From contig NZ_CAJTYX010000022.1 of the NCBI RefSeq assembly GCF_910583865.1, forward strand, positions 1 through 48,022: a DNA stretch of 48,022 nt. The letters are read 5' to 3'. Source of the DNA: an uncultured Muribaculum sp. (GTDB lineage Bacteria; Bacteroidota; Bacteroidia; Bacteroidales; Muribaculaceae). Position numbers and translations under genes: made by a program. Of the stretch, positions 26,111-34,364 are shown piece by piece. Every line of letters starts with the position of its first letter. Position 1 is the first letter of the stretch. The notes under the pieces were generated by a model. That model searched no databases, was not told the DNA's origin, and was given only the letters and a program-made list of their open reading frames with translations.

Positions 26111-26287
26111 AAAAAAACGAAAGGCCCTCGACACACGTCGCAGACCTTCCTTATGCCAAAAAGTAGATAGATAATTGGCATGTGCGAATTATTTTAGGCT
26201 AATTATAGATTAGTTTTGTTTTATGTCGGAAAATCATGCCGGAATAATTCCGGAGGATGATTTGTAAAATATATTAGTCGATTAAAC
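26111..26287 (-). ncRNA. Candidate structured small RNA
   Basis: On the minus strand, downstream of a consensus promoter (26325-26294), the sequence encodes no protein but forms successive hairpins. First, a 7-bp outer stem (26257-26263 with 26231-26237) encloses CCGGAA/TTCCGG (26239-26244 with 26248-26253). Second, CTAAT/ATTAG (26199-26203 with 26209-26213). Third, ATGCCAA/TTGGCAT (26153-26159 with 26175-26181). Last, an imperfect stem (26119-26149) is followed by T7 (26117-26111), an intrinsic terminator. The predicted transcript is about 175 nt. I do not recognise it as tmRNA, SRP RNA or RNase P RNA. Only 12- and 28-codon frames exist inside, neither convincing. Confidence 0.6.
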
Positions 26288-26293
26288 TATGTG

Positions 26294-26325
26294 CAAATTT
26301 AAAAATAAGATTGATAAAATGCAAA
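26294..26325 (-). promoter_or_regulatory. Consensus promoter of the candidate small RNA
   Basis: Minus-strand TTTG (26325-26322), 20 nt, then TAAATTTG (26301-26294) matches both promoter elements exactly, with the same spacing as the tRNA promoter at 69-100. No protein gene follows for the next 240 nt in that direction. Confidence 0.75.
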
Positions 26326-26344
26326 TATTTGTGTAAATTATCTC

Positions 26345-26396
26345 AAAAAACTTAATCCTGTTCAAAAGTGTTTCAGTTGGGATTATGCACTTGAAC
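26345..26396 (-). terminator. Candidate terminator of bioA
   Basis: On the minus strand a stem of GTTCAA (26396-26391) plus GTG (26390-26388) pairs with CAC and TTGAAC (26370-26360, two bulged bases), followed after about 9 nt by T6 (26350-26345). The T run is displaced from the stem, so the call is moderate. Confidence 0.4.
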
Positions 26397-26397
26397 A

Positions 26398-27681
26398 TCA
26401 ATGTATGATCTTCAAAAGCTTGCGGCACAGGATGATAAGTTCTTCGTCGGGAATCACGTATGGCGGCATTATATAGACGTTGCGTCCGAACGGACGTATC
26501 CACACACCCTCTTCAACACAATGTTTCTGGAAAGCGCCTACATCGACTGGCTCTTTCATTTCGACCACTCCGATCGATCCAAGCACTCTCGTCTCTGCTA
26601 CGTTGGCGTAGGTGGATGCGGGTGCCAGTTCTCGTCTCATTATTTCTTCGATGTGTGCCAAATGTCCCTCCATGTCCTTCTCTTCAAGCATACGTAGCGA
26701 TTCGATTGCTATGGCGCATGCAAGAGGATTGGCCATGAATGTCGGTCCGTGCATCATCACTCCCGCCTCGCCGCGTGAGATCGTGTCGGCTATGTCGGTG
26801 GTGGTAAGCACGGCGCTCATGGTAAGATATCCTGCCGTAAGACCTTTGCCTATGCACATTATGTCGGGCTCGACTCCGGCCCATTCCCATGCGAAGAATT
26901 TCCCCGTACGCCAGAATCCGGTGGCTATTTCATCGAAGATGAGGTAGATGCCGTATCTGTCGCATAGCCTGCGTGCCTCTACGAGGAACTGCGGATGGTA
27001 GAAATACATTCCACCGGCACCCTGCACCACGGGTTCGAGTATCAGGGCCGCTATCTCGTCGGCATGTTCCTCAAGTACCTTTTCAAGTGGGGCTATGTCG
27101 ACTGGATTCCATTCTTCTCCGAATTTCGATGAAGGGTGGGGGATGAAGTAGCGTATCGGAAGGGCCGTACCGAATGCTCCATGCATTCCTGTCACGGGAT
27201 CGCATACACTCATGGCGTTCCATGTGTCGCCGTGATATCCCGAGCATATCGTCACGAAGTTGGTCTTGTCGTGACTTCCCGACCGTGATATCGCTGCCTG
27301 TATGGCCATTTTCATGGCCACTTCCACAGCTACGGAGCCGGAGTCGGCATAGAATATATTGTGCATTGACGGTGGTGTCACCTCCAGCAGCATTTTACCG
27401 AGGGTTATTGCCGGATCGTGGGTAAGTCCCCCGAACATCACGTGCGACATTCGGTCAATCTGTTGCTTGGCGGCCTCGTTGATGCGAGGATTATTGTATC
27501 CATGAATCACACACCACCAAGATGACATTCCGTCGATAAGCTCACGTCCGTCCGCGAGGCGTAGCCTGGCGTCATGCGCCGATTCTACTTTGTATGTCGG
27601 GAGAGGGTCGATAGTCGATGTATAGGGATGCCACAGATGTTCGCGGTCCCAGGAATCATGCAATATTGATTGGTCGGGCAT
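26398..27681 (-). CDS. bioA: Adenosylmethionine-8-amino-7-oxononanoate aminotransferase BioA
   Basis: This 427-aa PLP-dependent class III aminotransferase transfers the amino group of S-adenosylmethionine to KAPA to make DAPA in biotin synthesis. BioA-specific features are visible: HLWHPYT (15-21), the substrate-pocket DGMSSWW (50-56), FYADSGS (110-116), GYHGDT (148-153), PLP-binding D250 in IFDEIATGFWRTG and the Schiff-base lysine K279 in IGKGLTAGY. No other biotin genes (bioB, F, D, C, H) are in the window, so the pathway is either scattered or this is a stand-alone locus. It lies 20 bp downstream of an acyl-CoA ligase gene on the same strand. Confidence 0.95.
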   Translation of the reverse strand: MPDQSILHDSWDREHLWHPYTSTIDPLPTYKVESAHDARLRLADGRELIDGMSSWWCVIHGYNNPRINEAAKQQIDRMSHVMFGGLTHDPAITLGKMLLEVTPPSMHNIFYADSGSVAVEVAMKMAIQAAISRSGSHDKTNFVTICSGYHGDTWNAMSVCDPVTGMHGAFGTALPIRYFIPHPSSKFGEEWNPVDIAPLEKVLEEHADEIAALILEPVVQGAGGMYFYHPQFLVEARRLCDRYGIYLIFDEIATGFWRTGKFFAWEWAGVEPDIMCIGKGLTAGYLTMSAVLTTTDIADTISRGEAGVMMHGPTFMANPLACAIAIESLRMLEEKDMEGHLAHIEEIMRRELAPASTYANVAETRVLGSIGVVEMKEPVDVGAFQKHCVEEGVWIRPFGRNVYIMPPYVIPDEELIILCRKLLKIIH

Positions 27682-27701
27682 AGATAATGTACACGTATTG
27701 G

Positions 27702-29369
27702 TTATGCGTTATACAGATAGCGCTTTATTGAGCGCTTGGGAGTCTTTTCAAATTCGTTGGCTATAAGTTGTATCTTTGACACTCGCTCGTAGGGCGCTAC
27801 GAGTTTGTTGAGGTCGGTAAGCACGTTTTCCATTTCCGTGGCCAGGTCTTTGTTGGATATTCCGAACCTGTCCATGGCTTCGTAGTCCGGATATACGAGG
27901 GCCACAAGCTGGTTGTTGCGCTCTATCACAAGGCTTTCGGCCACAAGTGGCATGTTGTTGAGTTTGGCCTCGATCTCTTCGGGATATATGTTCTGCCCGT
28001 TGGATGAAAGAATCATGGTCTTGTAGCGTCCGCGGATGAAAATCGTGGCATCCGGCGAGCGTGTGCCCATGTCCCCCGTGTGGAGCCATCCTTCGTTGTC
28101 AAGCACCGCTTCGGTGGCTTCAGGATTCTTGTAATATCCTTTCATCACGTTCACGCCGCGCACACATATTTCCCCGGGGATATTTTCAGGATCCGTACTG
28201 TCTATACGGCTCTCCATGAATCCCGCGAGCGTGCGCCCCGACGATCCTACGATAAACTGTCGCCATGGCGTATAACTGATAAGCGGGCCGCATTCGGTCA
28301 TACCGTAGCCTACGGTGAACGGGAACTTGATGCGATGCAGGAATTCTTCCACCTCATGGTTGAGCGGTGCGCCACCTACGATCACTTCCTCAAATTCCCC
28401 TCCGAATGCCTCGACGAGCTTGCGGCGTATCATCACATAGAGTGCCTTGTCAAGTCCGGGAATGGCGAGAACCCATCGCATCGGTTTGCTCGTGATCATA
28501 GGCAGAATCTGTTTGCGGTAGATTTTCTCGAGTATGAGTGGCACGCATATGACCAGATTGGGACGTACTTCGGAAAGGGCTTTCAGAAGCACGTTTGGTG
28601 CCGGCAGCTTGCCGAACACGTTGATGTGGGTGCCCGTGGCAAGAGGCACAAGCATGTCGAACGCACATCCATAGGCATGGGCGAGAGGCAGGAACGCCAG
28701 ACAGCGCGAGCCTTGGAAATGCAGCCGCGACTGCACGCCGAATGTCACGTTTCCCCAAAGATTGCGGTAGGTCAGCATCACGCCCTTTGAGAACCCCGTA
28801 GTGCCTGAGGTGTAGTTGAGCACGGCGATATCATCGGCAGAGGTCTCGGCATATTTTATGTCGGCGGGGCCAAAGCCGTTCTTGTAACGTCGGCGGAACT
28901 TGCGGTTGATGTTCTTCAGCTCATAGGCCATTTTCCCCTTGTTGAGCGGATGTTCTGCCAGAAGCTTGCCTGTGTTGAGTGAGATTACGCCCTTTACATT
29001 CGGCATACGGTCGAATTCGAGGTTTTCCCAGATATGGTCATCCACGAACAGCAGCACCGACTCCGAGTGGTTGAGGATATGTGTGGCATCCGTAGGGTTG
29101 AAATCCTGCAATATGGGCACTATCGTGGCTCCATATGTGATTGTTGCCATGAAAGCCACTATCCAGGCCGGTGAATTACGTCCGATTACAGCTATCTTGT
29201 CTCCTTTCCTGATACCGGTAAGTTCATAGGCGAGATGCGTGCGCGCTATCTCCAGGGCCAGGTCGGCATAATTCATTGTCGAGGGTTTGCCGTACTCTGT
29301 AAGCGCCGGGAGCGCCCAGTTGTCACGAAAGCTTTGTTCGTATATCGGATTGAGCAGTTGGGTATCCAT
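27702..29369 (-). CDS. Long-chain fatty acid-CoA ligase (AMP-binding family)
   Basis: The 555-aa adenylate-forming enzyme activates a fatty acid with ATP and CoA. Signature motifs: P-loop YTSGTTGFSKG (about 189-199), VGYGMTECGP (A5 region), GWLHTGDMG (A7) and GRYKTMILSSNGQNIYPEEIE (A8/hinge). The C-terminal lysine region EKTPKRSIKRY is present. No transmembrane signal is evident; membrane association is typical of the family. Pairing with bioA (20 bp gap) is suggestive, since the biotin pathway needs pimeloyl thioesters, but this ligase resembles long-chain rather than pimeloyl-CoA ligases. Confidence 0.9.
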   Translation of the reverse strand: MDTQLLNPIYEQSFRDNWALPALTEYGKPSTMNYADLALEIARTHLAYELTGIRKGDKIAVIGRNSPAWIVAFMATITYGATIVPILQDFNPTDATHILNHSESVLLFVDDHIWENLEFDRMPNVKGVISLNTGKLLAEHPLNKGKMAYELKNINRKFRRRYKNGFGPADIKYAETSADDIAVLNYTSGTTGFSKGVMLTYRNLWGNVTFGVQSRLHFQGSRCLAFLPLAHAYGCAFDMLVPLATGTHINVFGKLPAPNVLLKALSEVRPNLVICVPLILEKIYRKQILPMITSKPMRWVLAIPGLDKALYVMIRRKLVEAFGGEFEEVIVGGAPLNHEVEEFLHRIKFPFTVGYGMTECGPLISYTPWRQFIVGSSGRTLAGFMESRIDSTDPENIPGEICVRGVNVMKGYYKNPEATEAVLDNEGWLHTGDMGTRSPDATIFIRGRYKTMILSSNGQNIYPEEIEAKLNNMPLVAESLVIERNNQLVALVYPDYEAMDRFGISNKDLATEMENVLTDLNKLVAPYERVSKIQLIANEFEKTPKRSIKRYLYNA

Positions 29370-29421
29370 ATGCGGTATGGTTGTTTTGAGGGCAGGTAGT
29401 CCCGGCCTCGTTTACAGTATG

Positions 29422-29429
29422 CAAAAATA
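29422..29429 (-). promoter_or_regulatory. -7 promoter element for the acyl-CoA ligase-bioA operon
   Basis: Minus-strand TATTTTTG matches TAnnTTTG, 53 nt upstream of the ATG at 29369. A -33 TTTG is not obvious. It faces away from the mtaB promoter. Confidence 0.45.
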
Positions 29430-29515
29430 GCATAAAATATTAAGGTGGGAGTGTTATTCTGTATGAAAAACACAAAAAGAGGTGTGTTGAGTCATGAGTA
29501 ATGAGTCAAAAAATG

Positions 29516-29523
29516 TAAATTTG
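29516..29523 (+). promoter_or_regulatory. -7 promoter element at the very start of mtaB
   Basis: TAAATTTG at 29516-29523 is an exact TAnnTTTG element, but it ends only 5 nt before the mtaB ATG at 29529. Transcription would begin at or within a few bases of the ATG, implying a leaderless or nearly leaderless mRNA. The -33 element is weak. Confidence 0.5.
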
Positions 29524-29528
29524 CGGTT

Positions 29529-30857
29529 ATGATTGATGAATCGGTGTTTACGGGCCGAAAGGCTTTGTTCCATACTTTCGGCTGCAAACTTAATTTTGCG
29601 GAGACTTCGACCGTGGCGCGGTTGTTTGCCGAGAAAGGCATAAGGCGCGTACAGACAGGCGAAGTGCCTGATTTCGTCGTGGTCAACACATGCAGTGTCA
29701 CGGAAGTGGCCGACAAGAAATGCCGTCAGGCCATACGTGGATTCGCCCGGCGTTATCCCGATGCCGCCATAGTGGTGACAGGCTGTTATGCGCAGCTCAA
29801 GAGCGACGAGATTGCATCGTTGCCGGGAGTTGCCGTTGTTGCCGGGAGCGACCGGAAAGATATGCTGTCGGTATATCTTGACCGGTGGATGTCGGAGCAC
29901 GCCGTTGTAAGGGAGGTGACTCCGACGAAGGACATACGCGTGTTCACTCCGTCATGTTCCGCCGAAGATCGTACACGCCATTTTCTCAAAGTCCAGGACG
30001 GGTGTGACTATTGGTGCACCTACTGTACCATACCGATGGCCAGAGGACGTAGCCGTTCGGGGACTATACCCGACATAGTGGCACAGGCCGAGAAAGTGGC
30101 CCGGGAGGGCGGACGAGAGATTGTGCTGACAGGTGTGAACATAGGCGATTTCGGCAAAGGGCGCGAAGATACATTCTTCGATCTCATAAAGGAGCTCGAC
30201 AGGGTGGAGGGGATAGAGCGTTACCGAATATCATCAATTGAACCGAATCTGCTTACCGACGAGATTATCGACTGGGTGGCAGGCTCGCGTGCATTCATGC
30301 CCCATTTCCATGTGCCCCTCCAGGCAGGAAGCGACGAGGTGCTGCGGCTCATGCGCCGCCACTATGACACGGCCCTGTTCCGTCATCGAATGGAGCGAAT
30401 ACGAGCCGAGATGCCGCATGCTTTCATCGGGGTAGACCTTATAGTGGGAGCGCGCGGAGAGACCGACGAACTTTTCGCCCGTAGCCGTGATTTCGTAGAG
30501 AGCCTCGACATAAGCCGCCTGCATGTGTTTCCATATTCCGAACGACCCGGCACGCGTGCTCTCGACATTGAAGGTGTAGTCCCGCAACAGGAGAAGCATC
30601 GGCGCACCAATGTCATGCTCGGCATATCCGAGCGGAAGCTTTCCGACTTTATGGCGCGCTTTGTCGGAACGGTACGTCCGGTTCTTGCCGAGCATCCGCG
30701 TAAGGGAAGGCCTATGATGGGATTTACCGACAATTATCTGCGTGTGCGCATGCGCCCGATGCCTGAACTTGACGGACGCGTGATCGACGTTCGTCTCGGT
30801 GTCCCGCTCGATTCCGGTGAGGAGATTGATGGAGAAATCATAATGCCGTGTGTATGA
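29529..30857 (+). CDS. mtaB: tRNA t6A37 methylthiotransferase MtaB
   Basis: This 442-aa radical-SAM methylthiotransferase converts t6A37 to ms2t6A37 in tRNAs that read ANN codons. The N-terminal UPF0004 domain carries the second cluster's cysteines C19 (TFGCKLN), C55 (NTCSVT) and C86 (TGCYAQ); the radical-SAM CxxxCxxC is CDYWCTYC with C159, C163 and C166. GCKLNFAET distinguishes MtaB from MiaB and RimO. It is first in an operon whose next gene starts with a 4-bp ATGA overlap. The other methylthiotransferase in the window (RimO, 40320) is a different subfamily. Confidence 0.95.
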   Translation: MIDESVFTGRKALFHTFGCKLNFAETSTVARLFAEKGIRRVQTGEVPDFVVVNTCSVTEVADKKCRQAIRGFARRYPDAAIVVTGCYAQLKSDEIASLPGVAVVAGSDRKDMLSVYLDRWMSEHAVVREVTPTKDIRVFTPSCSAEDRTRHFLKVQDGCDYWCTYCTIPMARGRSRSGTIPDIVAQAEKVAREGGREIVLTGVNIGDFGKGREDTFFDLIKELDRVEGIERYRISSIEPNLLTDEIIDWVAGSRAFMPHFHVPLQAGSDEVLRLMRRHYDTALFRHRMERIRAEMPHAFIGVDLIVGARGETDELFARSRDFVESLDISRLHVFPYSERPGTRALDIEGVVPQQEKHRRTNVMLGISERKLSDFMARFVGTVRPVLAEHPRKGRPMMGFTDNYLRVRMRPMPELDGRVIDVRLGVPLDSGEEIDGEIIMPCV

Positions 30858-31801
30858 AGGATAAGTGGTATTACAGGTTGCTCGGAGGAGCGTTGGACGC
30901 CATGGCACGTCTGCCGTTCCGTGTGCTTTATGTGTTGAGCGATCTGATTTTCGTTATACTCTATTATGTGGTACATTACCGCCGCCGTGTCGCTTATGAA
31001 AATATACGGGCTTCATTCCCTGAAAAGTCAGATGAGGAGTGCCATCGCATCTGCCGGCGCTTTTTTCGCAATTTCGCGGACTACGTCGTTGAGACCATAA
31101 AACTTGCCCACATCAGCGACGAGCAGATAAAGAGCCGTTTTGAGATAGTGGGCATAGAGCATGTCGACAGGCTTTTTGCCGAGGGACGCAGCATAGCCAT
31201 GTACTTCGGGCATTGCGGCAATTGGGAGTGGGGCACTTCGATAACCCTTTGGTCGCGCTTCAAGCCATCCGACAGGATTGTCTACGCCCAGGTCTACCGC
31301 CCGCTCACCAACGAATGGTTCAACCGCTATTTCCTGAAGCTGCGCAGCCGTTTCGGGTCTGTGAGCTATGAGAAGAAGCTTGTGTTCCGCGATCTCCTCA
31401 TGCTCAGGCGCGACGGCAAGCAGGCCATTGTAGGATTCATGAGCGACCAGAAGCCGAGCGCCGGCGATGTGGCACACATAGTGAAATTCCTTAATCACCC
31501 TACGGCCATGATCACCGGTACGGAGACGATAGTGCGTCGTCTCGACATGGCCGCCCTTTACTGGGATGTCGAGAAACCTTCACGCGGGCATTACCGCATG
31601 ACGGTGCGCCCTCTCACTGAAGATGTTTCTTCGCTTCCGCAATTCGGTCTTACCGATATGTATGCGCGCCTTCTTGAACAGACCATCCGTCGCTCTCCCG
31701 ATATATGGCTGTGGACTCACAAGCGGTGGAAATACGCCGTCGATTATCCCGAAGGCTTTGTTGACACGATACATACTGAATCATCATACCACGGATCATG
31801 A
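30854..31801 (+). CDS. Lysophospholipid/lipid A acyltransferase family protein (LpxL/HtrB-like)
   Basis: The protein is 315 aa from the ATG at 30854, which overlaps the mtaB stop (ATGA); a GTG two codons earlier is possible. It has an N-terminal hydrophobic anchor (about 21-41) and the HX4E catalytic dyad H120-E125 in GHCGNWEWG, typical of the LpxL/LpxM late acyltransferases that add secondary acyl chains to lipid A at the inner membrane. MSDQKPSAGD (about 195-204) matches the family's conserved block. Bacteroidetes lipid A is usually penta- or tetra-acylated with one such enzyme. Its coupling to a GT2 gene suggests an envelope-lipid operon. Confidence 0.88.
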   Translation: MKDKWYYRLLGGALDAMARLPFRVLYVLSDLIFVILYYVVHYRRRVAYENIRASFPEKSDEECHRICRRFFRNFADYVVETIKLAHISDEQIKSRFEIVGIEHVDRLFAEGRSIAMYFGHCGNWEWGTSITLWSRFKPSDRIVYAQVYRPLTNEWFNRYFLKLRSRFGSVSYEKKLVFRDLLMLRRDGKQAIVGFMSDQKPSAGDVAHIVKFLNHPTAMITGTETIVRRLDMAALYWDVEKPSRGHYRMTVRPLTEDVSSLPQFGLTDMYARLLEQTIRRSPDIWLWTHKRWKYAVDYPEGFVDTIHTESSYHGS

Positions 31802-32805
31802 ATACCGATTCACGACATGCGCCTGTGTCAGTGATAATACTGAACTGGAACGGCGCTTCCATGCTGCGCCGCTATCTGCCTCACGTGCTCGCCAACACCG
31901 ACCCGGCGCTCGGCGAGGTGATTGTGGCCGACAACGGTTCGACCGACGGTTCTATCGATCTGCTTGCCTGTGAATTTCCCGAAGTACGTGTGCTCAGGCT
32001 CGACAGGAACTATGGCTTTGCCGAAGGCTACAACCGCGCCATAGCTATGGTAGACACGGAATTCGTGGTGCTGCTCAACAGCGATGTGCGCCCCTCTCCG
32101 GGATGGCTCGCGCCATTGTTGGAGCATATGCGCGGCAATCCATCGACGGGAGCATGCCAGCCCAAGATACTGAGCGATCTGGATACCGACAGTTTCGAAT
32201 ATGCCGGCGCGTGTGGCGGTTTCCTCGACTGTAATGGATATCCCTATTGCCGGGGGCGTATTTTCGATACAATAGAGTATGATCGTGGACAGTATGACAC
32301 TGTAATGTCTGTCGATTGGGCTTCCGGAGCGGCTTTGATGGTGCGTCGTGAGGTCTATGAGAATGCAGGAGGGTTGGATGCCGCATTTTTCGCCCATATG
32401 GAGGAAATAGATCTGTGCTGGCGCATACGTCTTGCCGGAATGGATGTATGCGTTGTGCCGCAGAGTATTGTCTATCATCTTGGTGGTGGTACGCTTCCGC
32501 AAGGCAATCCGCGAAAGGTATATCTGAACTTCCGCAACAATCTGCTCCTCCTTCATAAGAATCTCCCTGTAAAGGTGCGTGGGCGCAGGCTGCTTATACG
32601 CCGGCTTTATGATACACTTGCATGGGGTATGTTCCTGTTGAAATTTGATTGGAAGAGTGCCGGTGCGGTGCTTAGGGCGCATCGTGATTTCCGCAGGATG
32701 CGTAGTGGTTATTACACGTATCCGGCAGGTGATCTTCTTTCCGGACACCGTAACATCATTCTCGACTATTATCTCAAAGGCAAGAAGAAATACTCTGATT
32801 TGTGA
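31798..32805 (+). CDS. Family 2 glycosyltransferase (rhamnosyltransferase-like)
   Basis: The 335-aa GT-A fold enzyme opens with VSVIILNWNGASML (10-23), followed by VADNGSTDGS (43-52), NYGFAEGYNRA (70-80) and the metal-binding segment LLNSDVRP (92-99), with the acceptor-site HMEEIDLCWR (about 199-208). This set is typical of GT2 enzymes annotated as dTDP-rhamnose or similar sugar transferases for surface polysaccharides; donor and acceptor are not known. A basic, hydrophobic C-terminal tail (about 250-335) suggests membrane association. It overlaps the upstream acyltransferase stop by 4 bp, so the two are translated together. Confidence 0.9.
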   Translation: MNTDSRHAPVSVIILNWNGASMLRRYLPHVLANTDPALGEVIVADNGSTDGSIDLLACEFPEVRVLRLDRNYGFAEGYNRAIAMVDTEFVVLLNSDVRPSPGWLAPLLEHMRGNPSTGACQPKILSDLDTDSFEYAGACGGFLDCNGYPYCRGRIFDTIEYDRGQYDTVMSVDWASGAALMVRREVYENAGGLDAAFFAHMEEIDLCWRIRLAGMDVCVVPQSIVYHLGGGTLPQGNPRKVYLNFRNNLLLLHKNLPVKVRGRRLLIRRLYDTLAWGMFLLKFDWKSAGAVLRAHRDFRRMRSGYYTYPAGDLLSGHRNIILDYYLKGKKKYSDL

Positions 32806-32822
32806 CATAATTTGATTTCCAT

Positions 32823-33893
32823 ATGAAACATTACTCTCTCCTGCGGGTGGTCGCGATGCTTTTCATCACGGCTGCCGTGACACCGGTCTCATCCGGTGTC
32901 GTTGATGATTACGCCGTTGGACGCGAAGGTGCGTCATTGAAGCGGACTTTGCGTAACCACTGCGCGCCATCTGCGATGATTGATGTCGTTTCGATGCCAT
33001 GGGAAACCTATTTTGAGATTCTGGCCGCCATGCAGACCGATGATGCTGCGATGGTGGTCGATGGCGTGACAGCACGTGCCTGCACCATGGCCGATGCCCG
33101 CATGTCGCTTACCACCTGCAATGTCATTGACAAGAGCTGGTTCGGTTTTCCGGCCGATTATAAAAATAAGTCTGTTTGTGACCTATACAATGGACTTCTG
33201 ACATGTGCCGATGTGGTGCAGGCGCGTTCTTCCGGAGAAGGCTTCGCTTCCGTGGCAGGTGCGTCAGAGGTGGTGCCGGCTTCCGGATGGAGCAGAGGCG
33301 TCATAGACCTTGATGGTTGGTCGATGCCGGTGGTTGAGCCTGCCGATGCCATGAAAGGGATGATAGCGCGCCGCATGTTTTACATGGGAACCATCTACCC
33401 GTGCTCGATCTGGTGTGCCGACGGCGAGAAGTTTTTCGGCGGAGCGGAATATCCCGGACTTTCGGACTTCTCGATCGGCACATATCTCGTCTGGCACAGG
33501 TCGTGGCCGGTGGCTGATAGCGAACGCCGTTGCAACGATGAGGTGGAGCGGCGTCAAGGCAATCGCAATCCTTTTGTTGATTATCCCGATCTTGCGGAAT
33601 ATCTGTGGGGAGAGCATGCCGGTAAACCATATCCGGGTGCGGATGCTCCCGGAGGTGACGATGACGATCCATCTGCCGGTGTACGGATTCCTCTGAGAGG
33701 CGTATATTCCATTTCCGACAAGTGGATAGATTTTTATTCGCCATATGTACCGGAAAATGCTTCGTGGAGCATCGACGGGCGCGGTGTGACGGACTCTCGT
33801 GTGAGTCCGGCCGACTTAGGCCCGGGTGCGCATGAATTGAAATATCGGAGTGGCGTATCTTCAGGAAAACTTATAATCAAGATAGTGCCATGA
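32823..33893 (+). CDS. Endonuclease I-like secreted protein with degenerate active site
   Basis: The 356-aa protein has a signal peptide (about 1-25). It keeps the scaffold of the EndA/NucM (endonuclease I) family: KSWFG (104-108), MIARRMFYMGTIYP (180-193) and the strongly conserved QGNRNPFVDYP (245-255). The catalytic block, however, is altered: where secreted Bacteroidetes members have an NREHxxPKSW-like motif, this one reads TTCNVIDKSW, so the general-base His aligns with N100 and the preceding Glu with C99. The metal-ligand region after DLYN (120-123) is also diverged. An acidic linker (GGDDDD) leads to a C-terminal Ig-like domain (about 285-356). It is predicted to be a non-cleaving relative, perhaps binding nucleic acid or glycan. 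It overlaps the next gene by 4 bp (ATGA). Confidence 0.7.
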   Translation: MKHYSLLRVVAMLFITAAVTPVSSGVVDDYAVGREGASLKRTLRNHCAPSAMIDVVSMPWETYFEILAAMQTDDAAMVVDGVTARACTMADARMSLTTCNVIDKSWFGFPADYKNKSVCDLYNGLLTCADVVQARSSGEGFASVAGASEVVPASGWSRGVIDLDGWSMPVVEPADAMKGMIARRMFYMGTIYPCSIWCADGEKFFGGAEYPGLSDFSIGTYLVWHRSWPVADSERRCNDEVERRQGNRNPFVDYPDLAEYLWGEHAGKPYPGADAPGGDDDDPSAGVRIPLRGVYSISDKWIDFYSPYVPENASWSIDGRGVTDSRVSPADLGPGAHELKYRSGVSSGKLIIKIVP

Positions 33894-34348
33894 AAACACC
33901 TTTTTTGTTTGCCATAGTAGTGGCCATGTTCTGTGGCTCATGCCATAAGACAGATATCCCAACCAATCACGGACTTATAGGAGATGATGGCATCGTTGAC
34001 CCGGCAGAGACATATGATTTCTCACCGGAACTTGCCGATGGATCGACGCGTTACATATCCTCCGATGTCGTGTTGCGGTATGATGAAGGAGGAGTGCTTG
34101 CGCAATATGATATCGTCTCCGGACGCTCGGTTTACCGGTTTGTGGAGCTGTCGACAGGATGTGTGGTGGAATTCTCATGCCGCACTGTCGCCGGCGAAGG
34201 GGAACTGACAGACGCGCATCTTTACGTAGAGGGATCGGAAATCGGGATAGCACGCGCGTACATGCACCGTGTAAACAGCACGGGCGCATGGATCGAAATC
34301 CTTGCGCCCGGCGACAAGCATTATGTGCTCGTTATGACAGGTATGTGA
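33890..34348 (+). CDS. Small lipoprotein of unknown function
   Basis: The 152-aa protein has a lipoprotein signal MKTPFLFAIVVAMFCGS and lipid Cys at 18. The mature part is beta-rich (VVLRYDEGGVLAQYDI, AYMHRVNSTGAWIEILAPG) and belongs to no family I recognise. Its start overlaps the stop of the endonuclease I-like gene (ATGA), which implies the two proteins are made together and may interact. It is the last gene of the mtaB operon and converges on lgt with only 16 bp between stops; no terminator is visible in that gap. Confidence 0.7.
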   Translation: MKTPFLFAIVVAMFCGSCHKTDIPTNHGLIGDDGIVDPAETYDFSPELADGSTRYISSDVVLRYDEGGVLAQYDIVSGRSVYRFVELSTGCVVEFSCRTVAGEGELTDAHLYVEGSEIGIARAYMHRVNSTGAWIEILAPGDKHYVLVMTGM

Positions 34349-34364
34349 TGCCCCCGTTCGTAAG

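Noticed and set aside
26111..26181. 28-codon frame on the minus strand inside the candidate small RNA
   Set aside because: It runs through the terminator hairpin and its T run and has no protein-like features.
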